Origin: Streptomyces seoulensis
GTDB taxonomy: Bacteria > Actinomycetota > Actinomycetes > Streptomycetales > Streptomycetaceae
Length of the DNA: 64,000 bases
Assembly: GCF_004328625.1 (NCBI RefSeq)
Contig: NZ_CP032229.1
Coordinates: 186,001 to 250,000 of the forward strand
Direction: 5' to 3'
A program made the position numbers and the translations under genes. This document shows positions 17,765-25,998 of this stretch, in pieces. Within the stretch, counting starts at the first letter, position 1. Each line of letters opens with the position of its first letter. The notes below the pieces were generated by a model that ran no database searches, had not been told where the DNA came from, and saw only the letters and a program-made list of their open reading frames with translations.

Positions 17765-18622
17765 CTAGCGGGGCACGCGCCCCGGAGCAGGCCGGGCTCC
17801 CGGCCCCAGGCGGGTCACCGCGTGCAGCAGGTGCCGGGGCGGGGTCCGGCGGCGCAGGGAAGCGGGGATCGCGCGCAGGAGGGTGCCGGTGGTGCGGAGG
17901 TGGCGGGTGACCGTGGTGGGCGGGGGTGCGGGGCGGCCGTAGAGGGCGTGGGCCCAGGCGGGGAGGGAGTCGTAGGCGAGGGCGGCGACGTGGCGCCAGA
18001 GGAGGGCGCGGGCCGGGACGAGGAGGGGGTGGACCGGCGGGCGGCGCAGGAAGTCGTCGACCTCGCGGGCCTCGGGTCCGGCGGCCAGTTCGGGGCGGAC
18101 CTTCTCGAAGTAGGCGTCGAGCGCCGCCCGGTCGGCGGGGACCTCGGCCGGGTCCAGGCCGACGAGACGGGCGCCGGCCCGGTGCTCGGCGAGGTAGCGG
18201 TCGGCCTGGGCGCCGGTGAAGGGGAAGCCGGAGCGGCGCACCACCTGGAGGTAGGACGCGATCTCGGCGCAGTGCACCCAGAGCAGCAGCTCCGGCTCGC
18301 CGACCCCGTACCGCTCACCGGTGTCCGGGTCGGTCGCGGTCAGCATGCCGTGGATCTTGCGTACCCGCTCCCCGGCCCGCTCGGCGTCCTCGGTGGTGCC
18401 GTAGGTGGTGACGCCGACGAAGTCCGCCGTGCGCAGCAGCCTGCCCCAGGCGTCCCGGCGGAAGTCGGAGTTCTGCAGGACACCGCGCACCGCGCGGGGG
18501 TGGAGGGCCTGGAGGTAGAGCGCGCGGATGCCGGCGATCCACATCATCGGGTCGGCGTGCAGCTGCCAGGTCACCGAGGCCGGGGTGAACAGACCGGGGT
18601 CGCGTCCGCGCGCGTCGTCCAT
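17765..18622 (-). CDS. DUF2236 / MpaB-family oxygenase-like protein
   Basis: 285 residues with the DUF2236 core: LQALHPRAVRGVLQNSDF, RLLRTADFVGVTTYGTTEDA, ERYGVGEPELLLWVHCAEI. The family includes latex-clearing protein and MpaB, haem-binding oxygenases; the histidines in QALHPRA and WVHCAE are candidate ligands. Substrate unknown. ATG at 18622; it ends 66 bases from the start of the lipoprotein gene on the same strand. Confidence 0.83.
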   Translation of the reverse strand: MDDARGRDPGLFTPASVTWQLHADPMMWIAGIRALYLQALHPRAVRGVLQNSDFRRDAWGRLLRTADFVGVTTYGTTEDAERAGERVRKIHGMLTATDPDTGERYGVGEPELLLWVHCAEIASYLQVVRRSGFPFTGAQADRYLAEHRAGARLVGLDPAEVPADRAALDAYFEKVRPELAAGPEAREVDDFLRRPPVHPLLVPARALLWRHVAALAYDSLPAWAHALYGRPAPPPTTVTRHLRTTGTLLRAIPASLRRRTPPRHLLHAVTRLGPGARPAPGRVPR

Positions 18623-18661
18623 GCCCGCAGGCTACGCCGCGCGTCCGGCGCCGGAACAGGG

Positions 18662-19057
18662 TCAGGCGGCGAGGGCCGCCATGAAGTCCGTGCACGCCTG
18701 GGCGCAGGTACGGCAGGCGTTGGCGGCGTTCTCCGCGCCGGGCTGGCCGTCGAACGCCTCGGCCGCCTCGACACAGAGCGAGCGGCACCATTCGAGCTGG
18801 AGCCTGATCTCGTCCTCGGTGCCCTCGCCGTCCGCGCGGCCCTCCTCGGAGAGCGCGCGGCAGGTGGTGTCGCACACCTCGGCGCACATGATCCCGAGGC
18901 GCCGGGCGCGCTCCTGCCCCGCGGTGCCGTACGAGCCGACGAGGCTGGCGCGCACCGCGCAGGCCCGCGCGCAGTCGGAGCACGCCTGGGCGCAGGCGAA
19001 GCGGTCCTCCAGGAACTGGTAGAGCTGGTCTCGTGAAGGGTGGGGCGGAGGTGTCAC
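18662..19057 (-). CDS. Cys-rich four-helix-bundle protein (DUF326/Csp-like)
   Basis: About 131 residues packed with paired cysteines: CAQACSDCARAC, CAEVCDTTC, CRSLC, CRTCAQAC. This pattern is that of four-helix copper-storage (Csp-like) or ferredoxin-like DUF326 proteins, which hold Cu(I) inside the bundle. Cytosolic: no signal peptide. The start is uncertain: GTG at 19057 gives a typical family N-terminus (PHPSRDQLYQFLEDRFACAQ), with no strong ribosome site. Confidence 0.8.
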   Translation of the reverse strand: MTPPPHPSRDQLYQFLEDRFACAQACSDCARACAVRASLVGSYGTAGQERARRLGIMCAEVCDTTCRALSEEGRADGEGTEDEIRLQLEWCRSLCVEAAEAFDGQPGAENAANACRTCAQACTDFMAALAA

Positions 19058-19199
19058 AGGGGGCGGGTAGCCGTGGTGCGGCGGCGTAAACGCGTGGGCG
19101 GCGGCCCGGTGGGCGCCGAGACCCGCCTGGGACACCCCGTGCGCGGGCGACCACCCATCGCGTCCGGTTCGCCCCCTTTGTGCGGGGTACTCAGCTGTT

Positions 19200-19565
19200 A
19201 TGGACACCGCGATGACACAGTTGGCGGCACCGAGCGGGCTCATCAGCCTGGTGCTCTTCGTCGTGGCCGTCGGCGTGCTGGCGTTGCTCGCGGGCGGCTT
19301 CTGGATCAACAGCCGGATCAAGGACAGGGAGCCGCCCCGCCCCAGCGCCGAGGAACAGCCGCACCTTCCGCCGGAGGGTGTGACCCGGGAGATACAGGAG
19401 AACCGGGAACCCGACGAGATCCCGCGCACCCCCAAGGGCGGCCGTGCGCTGCTGCCCTACGAACTCAGCAACATGGGCACCAAGCCCAGCGAGAAGAAGG
19501 ACCGGCCACGTTGGAGCAAGGGGTCCAGCGGCTCCTTCGGCGGGGGCGGACTGGGCGCCCACTGA
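19200..19565 (+). CDS. DUF6479 single-pass membrane protein
   Basis: 121 residues: a short N-terminus, one membrane helix (about 12-34, LISLVLFVVAVGVLALLAGG), then a hydrophilic Pro/Glu/Lys tail ending SSGSFGGGGLGAH. This matches the Streptomyces DUF6479 family; function unknown. ATG at 19200; a second ATG at 19212 is also possible. Confidence 0.75.
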   Translation: MDTAMTQLAAPSGLISLVLFVVAVGVLALLAGGFWINSRIKDREPPRPSAEEQPHLPPEGVTREIQENREPDEIPRTPKGGRALLPYELSNMGTKPSEKKDRPRWSKGSSGSFGGGGLGAH

Positions 19566-19592
19566 CTCGGTCCACGTAGAACCGGGACCGCC

Positions 19593-20042
19593 TCAGCGTG
19601 GCCGTGCGTCGAGCGCTTCGACGTGGGCCACGTTGCGGCGGTCCTCCTCGTCTTCGCTGGGCGCGGCCGCGAACCAGGCGTCGAGGATCTCCTTCAGCAG
19701 CGGCTCCGAGGTGAGCCGCAGACTGAGGGCGAGGACATTGGCGTCGTTCCAGCGGCGCGCACCCTCCGCCGTGGCGGCGTCCACGCAGAGCGCGGCCCGC
19801 ACGCCCGGCACCTTGTTCGCGGCGATCGAGGCGCCGGTGCCGGTCCAGCAGCACACGACCGCCTGCTCGGCCGCGCCCTCGGCCACCTCCCGCGCGGCGG
19901 CCTCCGAGCACACCGCCCACTGCGGGTCGGCCCCCGCCCGCAGCGCGCCGTGCGCGCGCACCTCGTGACCCCGCTCGCGCAGCTCGGCCACGAGGAGACG
20001 GGCCACCGGTTCGTCCATGTCGGAGGAGACGGAGATCCGCAC
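19593..20042 (-). CDS. RpiB/LacAB-family sugar-phosphate isomerase
   Basis: 149 residues, the usual RpiB length. The family motif is CWTGTGASIAANKVPG, with Cys65 in the position of the catalytic cysteine (canonical CGTGIGMSIAANK), followed by ALCVDAATAEGARRWNDANVLALS. Members interconvert ribose-5-P/ribulose-5-P or related aldo-keto sugar phosphates in the cytoplasm; the usual Gly after the cysteine is Trp here, which could alter substrate choice. GTG at 20042 has AGGGGTGACC just upstream. Convergent with the DUF6479 gene. Confidence 0.85.
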   Translation of the reverse strand: MRISVSSDMDEPVARLLVAELRERGHEVRAHGALRAGADPQWAVCSEAAAREVAEGAAEQAVVCCWTGTGASIAANKVPGVRAALCVDAATAEGARRWNDANVLALSLRLTSEPLLKEILDAWFAAAPSEDEEDRRNVAHVEALDARPR

Positions 20043-20137
20043 GGGTCACCCCTTTTCCGTTTCGCCTGCTCAGGCACCCCACGCTACCCAACTCGGCCCT
20101 GGATGCCGACAGATGGGATGGACGGCACCGCGCTTAC

Positions 20138-20156
20138 TTTGAGCAGCCTTGCCTGA
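20138..20156. promoter_or_regulatory. Weak iron-box-like site before the decayed ABC gene
   Basis: TTTGAGCAGCCTTGCCTGA matches 12 of 19 bases of the DmdR/IdeR iron-box consensus (TTAGGTTAGCCTAACCTAA) and lies 28 bases before the first codon of the ABC pseudogene. Too weak alone; suggestive because of its position and the stronger site at 21304. Confidence 0.3.
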
Positions 20157-20183
20157 GTTGACCGGTTTCCGGAGCGGTGGCCG

Positions 20184-21306
20184 GTGGGATCAGGGGAACC
20201 GTCGGGGCGGGACGTCCTGGCACGCCCGGTCAGGGGTCAGGCGCGGCGTGTCGCGCTCGGCGCGGGGTTCGGCTGTGTGCACCAACTGGGGGAAGCCCTG
20301 GTGCCAGTGCTGATCGGCGTGGTCATCGACCAGGCCGCGGCCGGCCGGGACGCCGGGCGGCTGCTGCTGTGACTGGCCGTGCTGGCGGTCATGTACGTGT
20401 GTCTGTCCTGGAGCTTCCGGCTGGGCGCCCGCTCGGGTGAGCGCGCCGCCGAGGAGGCCGCGCACACACTCCGGTTCGCGGTGGTGCGCCGGATGCTGGA
20501 CCCGCGCGGCGGCGCGGAGGCGGGGCTACTGCCCGACGAGCTGGCGAACGTGGCCACCGAGGACGCCGAACGGGTCGGCGCGGTCAACATGGCGCTGATG
20601 AGCGGGCTGTGGGCGGTCGCGGGCATCGCGGTGAGCGCGGTCGCCCTGCTGGTGACGTCCGTACCGCTGGGCCTGATCATGCTGCTCGGCACGCCGGTGC
20701 TGCTGTGACTCGGGCATCTGCCGAGCAAGCCGCTGGAGCGGCGCAGCGAGGCCGAGCAGGACCGCGCCGCGCGCGCCTCCGGGGTGGCCGCCGACCTGGC
20801 GTCCGGGCTGCGTGCGGGTGCTCAAGGGGCTGGGCGCACAGCGGGCCGCGGTCGAGCGGTACCGCCGTACCAGCAGGGTGTCGCCGGCGGCGACGCTGCG
20901 GGCCGCGCGCGCCGAGTCCTGGCAGACCGGGCTGGTGCTGGCCCTGACGGGCGGCTTCATCGCGCTGACCGCCCTGGTGGGCGGCCGGCCGGCCCTCGAA
21001 GGGTCGCTGTCGCTGGGCCAGTTGGTGTCGGCCGTGGGTCTGGCGCTGTTCCTGCTGGGCCCGTTGGAGACCTTCGCCTGGGTGAACGCCGAGCCGGCAC
21101 AGGGCGGTGCCTCGGCCGCCCGGATCGCCGGGGTGCTGTCCGCCGCGCCCGCCGTACGTGGGGGCGAGGACGCGGTGCCGGAGCCGGTGCGCGAGCCGCT
21201 CAGGCTGCGCGGGATACGGCTCGGTGGCCCGGACGGGGTGGATCTGGAGCTGCCCGCCGGGCGCCTGACCGGGATCCACACCAGGAAATGCCACCGCGCT
21301 AACTAA
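20184..21306 (+). pseudogene. Decayed ABC exporter (fused membrane/ATPase type), truncated
   Basis: The membrane domain of an ABC exporter can be read through three frames or stops. Codons from GTG 20184 run to a TGA at 20370-20372 and continue in the same frame to another TGA at 20706-20708. Both stops sit where tryptophan is plausible (CTG-TGA-CT context). A 4-base tandem duplication, TGCG-TGCG at 20809-20816, then shifts the frame; restoring it gives SGLRVLKGLGAQRAAVERYR through to LRLRGIRLGGPDGVDLELPAGRL. The sequence then ends at 21306 before any Walker A, so the ATPase domain is gone. The two iron-box-like sites hint at a former siderophore-related exporter. Confidence 0.85.
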
Positions 21307-21322
21307 AGTTAGCCTTACCTTA
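21304..21322. promoter_or_regulatory. Iron-box-like (DmdR/IdeR) site
   Basis: TAAAGTTAGCCTTACCTTA matches 15 of 19 bases of the palindromic iron-box consensus. It lies at the truncated end of the ABC pseudogene and about 190 bases before the phospholipase start. It could be a relic of a deleted iron-regulated gene or could still act on the phospholipase. Confidence 0.5.
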
Positions 21323-21513
21323 TTTTTGCGTCACCATCCCGCGATGTGGCCGTCGAATCAGGCGAGTTGATCCCGATTAGGGCTGACAGTTTGTTGAATT
21401 CACGCAAGGAATTCTTTGACATGGACTGTTCAGGTCGGCGAATGGTGGGCCAAGCTGACCCCGCTTCGCAAACCCCGCGAGGCTTGCTGGGCCCCACACT
21501 CCGGAGGTCTTCC

Positions 21514-21999
21514 ATGCGCCGTCCCCACGCCGTCTCCCTCGCCGCAGCCGGTGCCGCTCTGGCATTCCCCGCGGTGCTGGCACTCGCCAGTGACGCCTCG
21601 GCGGCGCCCGCCGACAAGCCGCAGGTGCTCAGCTCCTGGACCCAGACCAGCGCCGCCAGTTACAACGCCTGGCTCTCCGCGCGCGGCAACCAGGGCGCCT
21701 GGGCCGCCTACGGCTTCGACTGGTCGACGGACTACTGCAGCTCCTCCCCCGACAACCCCTTCGGCTTCCCCTTCCAGACCGCGTGCGCCCGCCACGACTT
21801 CGGCTACCGCAACTACAAGGCCGCCGGCACCTTCTCCGCGAACAAGTCCCGTATCGACTCCGCCTTCTACGAGGACCTCAAGCGCGTCTGCAACAACTAT
21901 TCCGGCGCCACCAAGACCTCCTGCAACTCGACGGCCTGGACCTACTACCACGCGGTCGACATCTTCGGCCTGAAGGGCGCGGACACCGCCCGCTCCTGA
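21514..21999 (+). CDS. Secreted phospholipase A2, prokaryotic type
   Basis: 161 residues, signal peptide 1-31 (MRRPHAVSLAAAGAALAFPA..., cleavage near ASAAP). The mature part has the bacterial PLA2 active-site segment TACARHDFGYRN (His94-Asp95) preceded by DYCSSSPDNPFGFPF and followed by C...C pairs (VCNNYSGATKTSC), as in the S. violaceoruber enzyme. It hydrolyses the sn-2 ester of phospholipids outside the cell and needs calcium. ATG at 21514 with CGGAGG upstream. It shares a terminator with the convergent EEP gene. Confidence 0.93.
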   Translation: MRRPHAVSLAAAGAALAFPAVLALASDASAAPADKPQVLSSWTQTSAASYNAWLSARGNQGAWAAYGFDWSTDYCSSSPDNPFGFPFQTACARHDFGYRNYKAAGTFSANKSRIDSAFYEDLKRVCNNYSGATKTSCNSTAWTYYHAVDIFGLKGADTARS

Positions 22000-22005
22000 G
22001 CGACA

Positions 22006-22040
22006 CCGCCGGGCACGCCATGAGCTGGCGTGCCCGGCGG
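22006..22040. terminator. Bidirectional terminator between phospholipase and EEP genes
   Basis: Perfect 15-base stem (CCGCCGGGCACGCCA at 22006-22020 and its complement at 22026-22040) with a 5-base loop, between convergent stops at 21999 and 22067. Confidence 0.85.
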
Positions 22041-22066
22041 GCAGTACAGGGAAGGTCCGGTCGCTC

Positions 22067-23551
22067 CTACATCTGGAAGTGCGCCTTGACCGGATAGTGA
22101 TCCGACTGCCCGACGTCAGGCGTCACGTCGCACGCCGAGATGGTGGCGGACGACGGCCCGAACAGGTAGTCGATCTTGATGCTCCGGCCGTCCAGCGGCT
22201 TGGTCACCTTGCCGTCGCGCACCCGGGCGGTCTCCCCCTCGTCGCATTCCTTGTCCGCCGCGTAGGCAGAGGTCACGACATCATGGGGAGTGTCCGGCGA
22301 AGTGGAGTCCGGCGGGACGGAGTTGAAGTCGCCTCCGTAGACGGTCCGGTAGCCGGCCGGGGTGTAGGAATGAACGATGTCCTGCAGCAGGGCACCCTGT
22401 TCCCGGCGTTTCCCGCCGGCCGGGTCCTCCTCCGCCCCTCCGGAGCTGAAGTGGGCGGTGCAGAACTGCAGGGCGTCACCGGGGAGAACGGCACACAGGG
22501 CGGTCCGCTGCTCCATGCGCACCCACTTGTCGCCGATGGTCTGGTTCTGCGGCGACGGCAGGTCGTACGACGTGTACCAGACGTTGGAGTCCGGCACCGC
22601 GAGGGCGATTCCGTACGCACCCCGGTCGGTCGACCCGGCACACGTCTTGGCGGCGTTCACGGACGAACCGTCGACGGTGTACTTGATGGGGGCGAAGCGT
22701 ACGTCCCATCCTGTGCCCGTCTTGGTCTCCAGGGCCTTCTCGATCTCCTTGGCGTGCGCCTCGCAGAGTTCCTGGAGGAAGACGGCCCGGTACTGCCTGG
22801 CCTGCGCGTCGGAGCCCAGCCGGGCGGCGACCTGGCTTCCCAGGCTCGCGCCTCCCACCCCGTAGTTCTGGCACCCGTCGTTGTTGTTGGCGCACACGTT
22901 CCAGGTCATCACCTGGAAGTCGGCCGCCGGAGCGGGGGAAGCGGGGCTGGGGCGCCCCCCGTCGTCGCTCGCGTTCTCCTCACCGAGAAAGACGAGCTGG
23001 AACTTCTGCCACGACCCCACCGAGTCCGCCCGCGCCCTCAGCAGACCGTTGTCGTCACCGGGATCCTGCATCTCGGCGGTCACGTACTTGTAGCCGTCGT
23101 TCGTCCATGCCTTCAGGGCGTACGTACCGTCCGACTGCTGCTCGAGGTGGAGCTTCTCCCACTCGCCGACGGTCGTGCCCCGGGCCCGGAGCAGATTCGC
23201 ATGAGTGCCGGTGTCGTCGCGCTCCGTCGAGACATAGTTCCCGTTCGCCTCCGAACGCAGAGTGGTGGTCCACCCCTTGTCGTCGGTGTGGAGCGTGAAC
23301 TTCTCCCAGGAACCCAGCTCGTCGGTGGAGGACACGCTCTTGCGCGCGCGCAGCATGCCCTCCCGGTCACCGCCGCTGGTGACCTGGGCCGATACATAAA
23401 GGCCGTTCCCACCAACGGACTTCAGCGCGTACTTGTCGCCGGCCGTCACCGGCACCGGCCGCGATGCCGCCTGCGCCTGCACCGCCGACATCGCGATCAC
23501 AGCGAACAGAGCGGTGCACAGCACCGCCACCCGGCTCACTATCTGTTTCAT
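22067..23551 (-). CDS. Secreted endonuclease/exonuclease/phosphatase-family protein with beta-trefoil-like N-domain
   Basis: 494 residues with a signal peptide (MKQIVSRVAVLCTALFAVIA). Residues 35-195 hold three to four fascin-like repeats (KYALKSVGGNGLYVSAQ, GWTTTLRSEANGNYVS, GTYALKAWTNDGYKYVTAE, each ending LLRAR...WEKF), probably a binding module. Residues 210-494 are an EEP domain: MTWNVC, FLQELCEAH, GGDFNS and a final SDHYPV supply the metal and catalytic residues. It should be an extracellular DNase or phosphodiesterase. ATG at 23551 with GGGGG upstream. Confidence 0.87.
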   Translation of the reverse strand: MKQIVSRVAVLCTALFAVIAMSAVQAQAASRPVPVTAGDKYALKSVGGNGLYVSAQVTSGGDREGMLRARKSVSSTDELGSWEKFTLHTDDKGWTTTLRSEANGNYVSTERDDTGTHANLLRARGTTVGEWEKLHLEQQSDGTYALKAWTNDGYKYVTAEMQDPGDDNGLLRARADSVGSWQKFQLVFLGEENASDDGGRPSPASPAPAADFQVMTWNVCANNNDGCQNYGVGGASLGSQVAARLGSDAQARQYRAVFLQELCEAHAKEIEKALETKTGTGWDVRFAPIKYTVDGSSVNAAKTCAGSTDRGAYGIALAVPDSNVWYTSYDLPSPQNQTIGDKWVRMEQRTALCAVLPGDALQFCTAHFSSGGAEEDPAGGKRREQGALLQDIVHSYTPAGYRTVYGGDFNSVPPDSTSPDTPHDVVTSAYAADKECDEGETARVRDGKVTKPLDGRSIKIDYLFGPSSATISACDVTPDVGQSDHYPVKAHFQM

Positions 23552-23645
23552 CAACCCCCGCCTAAGAACCTTGAACGGTCAAGATCAGTCAAAGAGCGGA
23601 CCGTACAGGGCACCCCGGTGGGGGAACAAGATCTGAGCCGCGAGC

Positions 23646-25715
23646 CTAAGCCCCGGCGAACCGCGCCAGCAGCAGCGCGACATCGTCCGCCGAGGTGTGG
23701 TCGACCGTGTCGAGGAGCATGTCGCAGGTCTGGCCGAGGGAGCCGGTCGCCCGCTCCAGCGTCCGGCAGAGGGTGTGCAGGCCGACGTCGATGGCGTCGT
23801 ACCTCGTCTCCACCAGGCCGTCGGTGTACAGGGCGAGCAGGCAGCCCTCGGGCAGCTTGACCTCCAGCGTGCCGAAGGGCACTCCGCCGACACCCAGGGG
23901 CGCGGCGGTGGGCACGGTGAGGAGCGTGGCCTTGCGGCCGGGCTGGACGAGGACCGGCGGAAGGTGGCCCGCGCTGGAGAAGGTGCAGGTGCCGCGCCGG
24001 GGGTCGCAGACCGCGTAGACGCAGGTGGCGAAGGACTCGCTGAGCGTGGCGGCGGTCTCGTCCAGGTGGCCGAGCAGTTCGGCGGGCGGCAGGTCGAGCC
24101 GGGCCAACGCCCGCGTGGTGGTGCGCAGTTGACCCATGATGGCGGCGGCCCGCACACCGCTTCCCATCACGTCGCCGACCACCAGGCCCACCTTGCCGTC
24201 GCTGAGCGGCAGTACGTCGTACCAGTCACCGCCGACCTCGGTGCCGCTGCCGGCGGGACGGTAGCCGGCCGCGATCTCCAGCCCCTCCGGCTGGTCGGGC
24301 GGGGTCTGCGGGAGCAGGCTGCGCTGGAGGGTGAGCGCGGTGTCCCGCTCGCGGCCGTACAGCAGGGCGTTGTCCACGCTGATGGCGGCCCGTCCGACGA
24401 TCTCGCACACCATCTGCAGGTCACGGCTGTCGAAGGGGCGGGTGTTGCCCGTGCGGTACAGGCTGAGCACGCCGAGCACCGTGCCCCGCGCGACCAGCGG
24501 CGCCACGAGACAGCTGCGCACGCCCGCCTTGCGGAGCGCCGCGACGGCCTGTTCGTCGCCCGCGATCCGGCGCAGCGTGGCGGAGTCCACGCGCGGGATC
24601 ATCGCCGGGGTGCCCTCCCGGACGCTGCGGCGCATCATCGGGGCCGGTTCCTCGGTGTCGAGGTCCTCCCACAGCGTGGCGCCGCCCATGTCGTCGTCCG
24701 GGTCGGCGGGGGCGACCGCGACGGTGCCGAACCGCGCCTGGTCACCCGGCGCGGTACGCCGTCCGGTGGCGACGGACTCCAGCAGGTCGACCGTGGCCAG
24801 GTCCGCGAACCGGGGCACGACGGCCTCGGCCAGTTCCCGCGCCGTCTGCCGCAGGTCGAGCGTGCTGCCGATGTCGGCGCTGGCCTCGGAGAGGGTGGCC
24901 AGGTGCCGGTGCGCGGCGGCGATCTCGGCGGCGGCGAGGTGGCGGGCGGTGACGTCCACGACGGACACCGCGACGCCCAGCACCTTCCCGCGCCGGTCCT
25001 CGATCCGGTAGTACGACTCCGACCAGGCGTGGTCGTGGTCCGGGTCGGCCGGGACGCGGCCGATGGTGCGGTGGTCGAGGATCGGCTCGCCGGTGCGCAG
25101 CACCCGCCGCATCGCGGACTCGATGGCCTGGGTGTCCACGCCCGGCAGCGTGTCCTCCAGCCGCCGTCCGACGACCTCCTCCTCGGTCACGCCGTTCGCG
25201 GTGGTCAGGGCGTCGTTGATGCGCATCCAGCGCAGCTCGGTGTCGAAGACGGCGAGGCCGACGGGCGACTGGTTGATCAGCAGCTCGGACAGGGCGAGGT
25301 CGCTCTCCACCCGGCGCACGGTGTCGACGTCGGCGGCGAGCGTCAGGCCGAGCACGTTCCCGTCGGGGTCGTGCAGACGGCCCTTGCGGTATTCGACCGA
25401 ACGGGTCGAACCGTCCTTGTTCCGGGCGAGGAAGACCCCCGCGAAGCTGGTGCCGACCCGCGCCTGCCGGAACAGTTCGCGGATGCGCTGGACGTCCTCG
25501 GGCAGGGCCAGCAGGTCGGCCATGGACCGGCCGAGCGCCTCGGCCGCGTCGTAGCCGAACAGCTGCTCGGCCTCGGGGCTCCACAGCACGATGCGGCCCT
25601 GGGCGTCCGTGACCACGGCGGAGGCGTGCAGCAGGTCGAGCACGCCGCCGGGCACCCTGACCGCCCGGTCCCCGGCCGGGCCGGGCCCGTGGTCCCACAG
25701 GTCCTTGGCACCCAT
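23646..25715 (-). CDS. PAS-PAS-GAF-SpoIIE (PP2C) serine/threonine phosphatase
   Basis: 689 residues. PAS1 (about 20-130, VVTDAQGRIVLWSPEAEQLFGYDAAE), PAS2 (145-260, FDTELRWMRINDAL), GAF (270-445) and a SpoIIE-type PP2C domain (465-689). Metal-binding motifs are intact: VGGDWYDVLPL, VGDVMGSG, TDGLVETRYD and DDVALLLAR. Such proteins dephosphorylate anti-anti-sigma factors in partner-switch stress signalling; no STAS or anti-sigma gene lies next to it. ATG at 25715 with GGGAAGG upstream. Confidence 0.9.
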   Translation of the reverse strand: MGAKDLWDHGPGPAGDRAVRVPGGVLDLLHASAVVTDAQGRIVLWSPEAEQLFGYDAAEALGRSMADLLALPEDVQRIRELFRQARVGTSFAGVFLARNKDGSTRSVEYRKGRLHDPDGNVLGLTLAADVDTVRRVESDLALSELLINQSPVGLAVFDTELRWMRINDALTTANGVTEEEVVGRRLEDTLPGVDTQAIESAMRRVLRTGEPILDHRTIGRVPADPDHDHAWSESYYRIEDRRGKVLGVAVSVVDVTARHLAAAEIAAAHRHLATLSEASADIGSTLDLRQTARELAEAVVPRFADLATVDLLESVATGRRTAPGDQARFGTVAVAPADPDDDMGGATLWEDLDTEEPAPMMRRSVREGTPAMIPRVDSATLRRIAGDEQAVAALRKAGVRSCLVAPLVARGTVLGVLSLYRTGNTRPFDSRDLQMVCEIVGRAAISVDNALLYGRERDTALTLQRSLLPQTPPDQPEGLEIAAGYRPAGSGTEVGGDWYDVLPLSDGKVGLVVGDVMGSGVRAAAIMGQLRTTTRALARLDLPPAELLGHLDETAATLSESFATCVYAVCDPRRGTCTFSSAGHLPPVLVQPGRKATLLTVPTAAPLGVGGVPFGTLEVKLPEGCLLALYTDGLVETRYDAIDVGLHTLCRTLERATGSLGQTCDMLLDTVDHTSADDVALLLARFAGA

Positions 25716-25828
25716 ACCTGTCGCCTTCCCGTCGACCGCCCCGGTACCGGTACACAGGGCGCGTCTTTTGCATCAGCTCGTACCACTATGCCGTGCCCCC
25801 TCGAACCGCTCCTGCTCGAACGGATCGG

Positions 25829-25878
25829 GGTACCGGGCCGGGCGGACCCGGGTACCAGGCCGACCGGACCCCGGTACG
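25829..25878. repeat. 22-base tandem direct repeats upstream of the helicase
   Basis: GGTACC begins copies at 25829 and 25851 and GGTACG a partial copy at 25873, spaced exactly 22 bases. The two full copies agree at 18 of 22 positions. Two helical turns of spacing suggests binding sites on one face of the DNA. Another GGTACCGGTAC block lies at about 25742. Confidence 0.6.
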
Positions 25879-25998
25879 CCCCTTGTGTTAGCGTGAAACT
25901 TTTGCACGGTAGTGACGGCCGGTGACCCGCCCGTCCGGTCGCCGTACCTCGTCCTACCGGGCCTTCCTCGGTACCTCCCCTCTTGCGGAAGGCTTGTC

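Noticed and set aside
19058..19435. N-terminal extension of the Cys-rich protein
   Set aside because: It lies over the opposite-strand DUF6479 gene and has no family resemblance.
20370..20708. Selenocysteine or UGA recoding in the ABC gene
   Set aside because: No SECIS-like context expected in Streptomyces, and the following 4-base frameshift and missing ATPase show plain decay.
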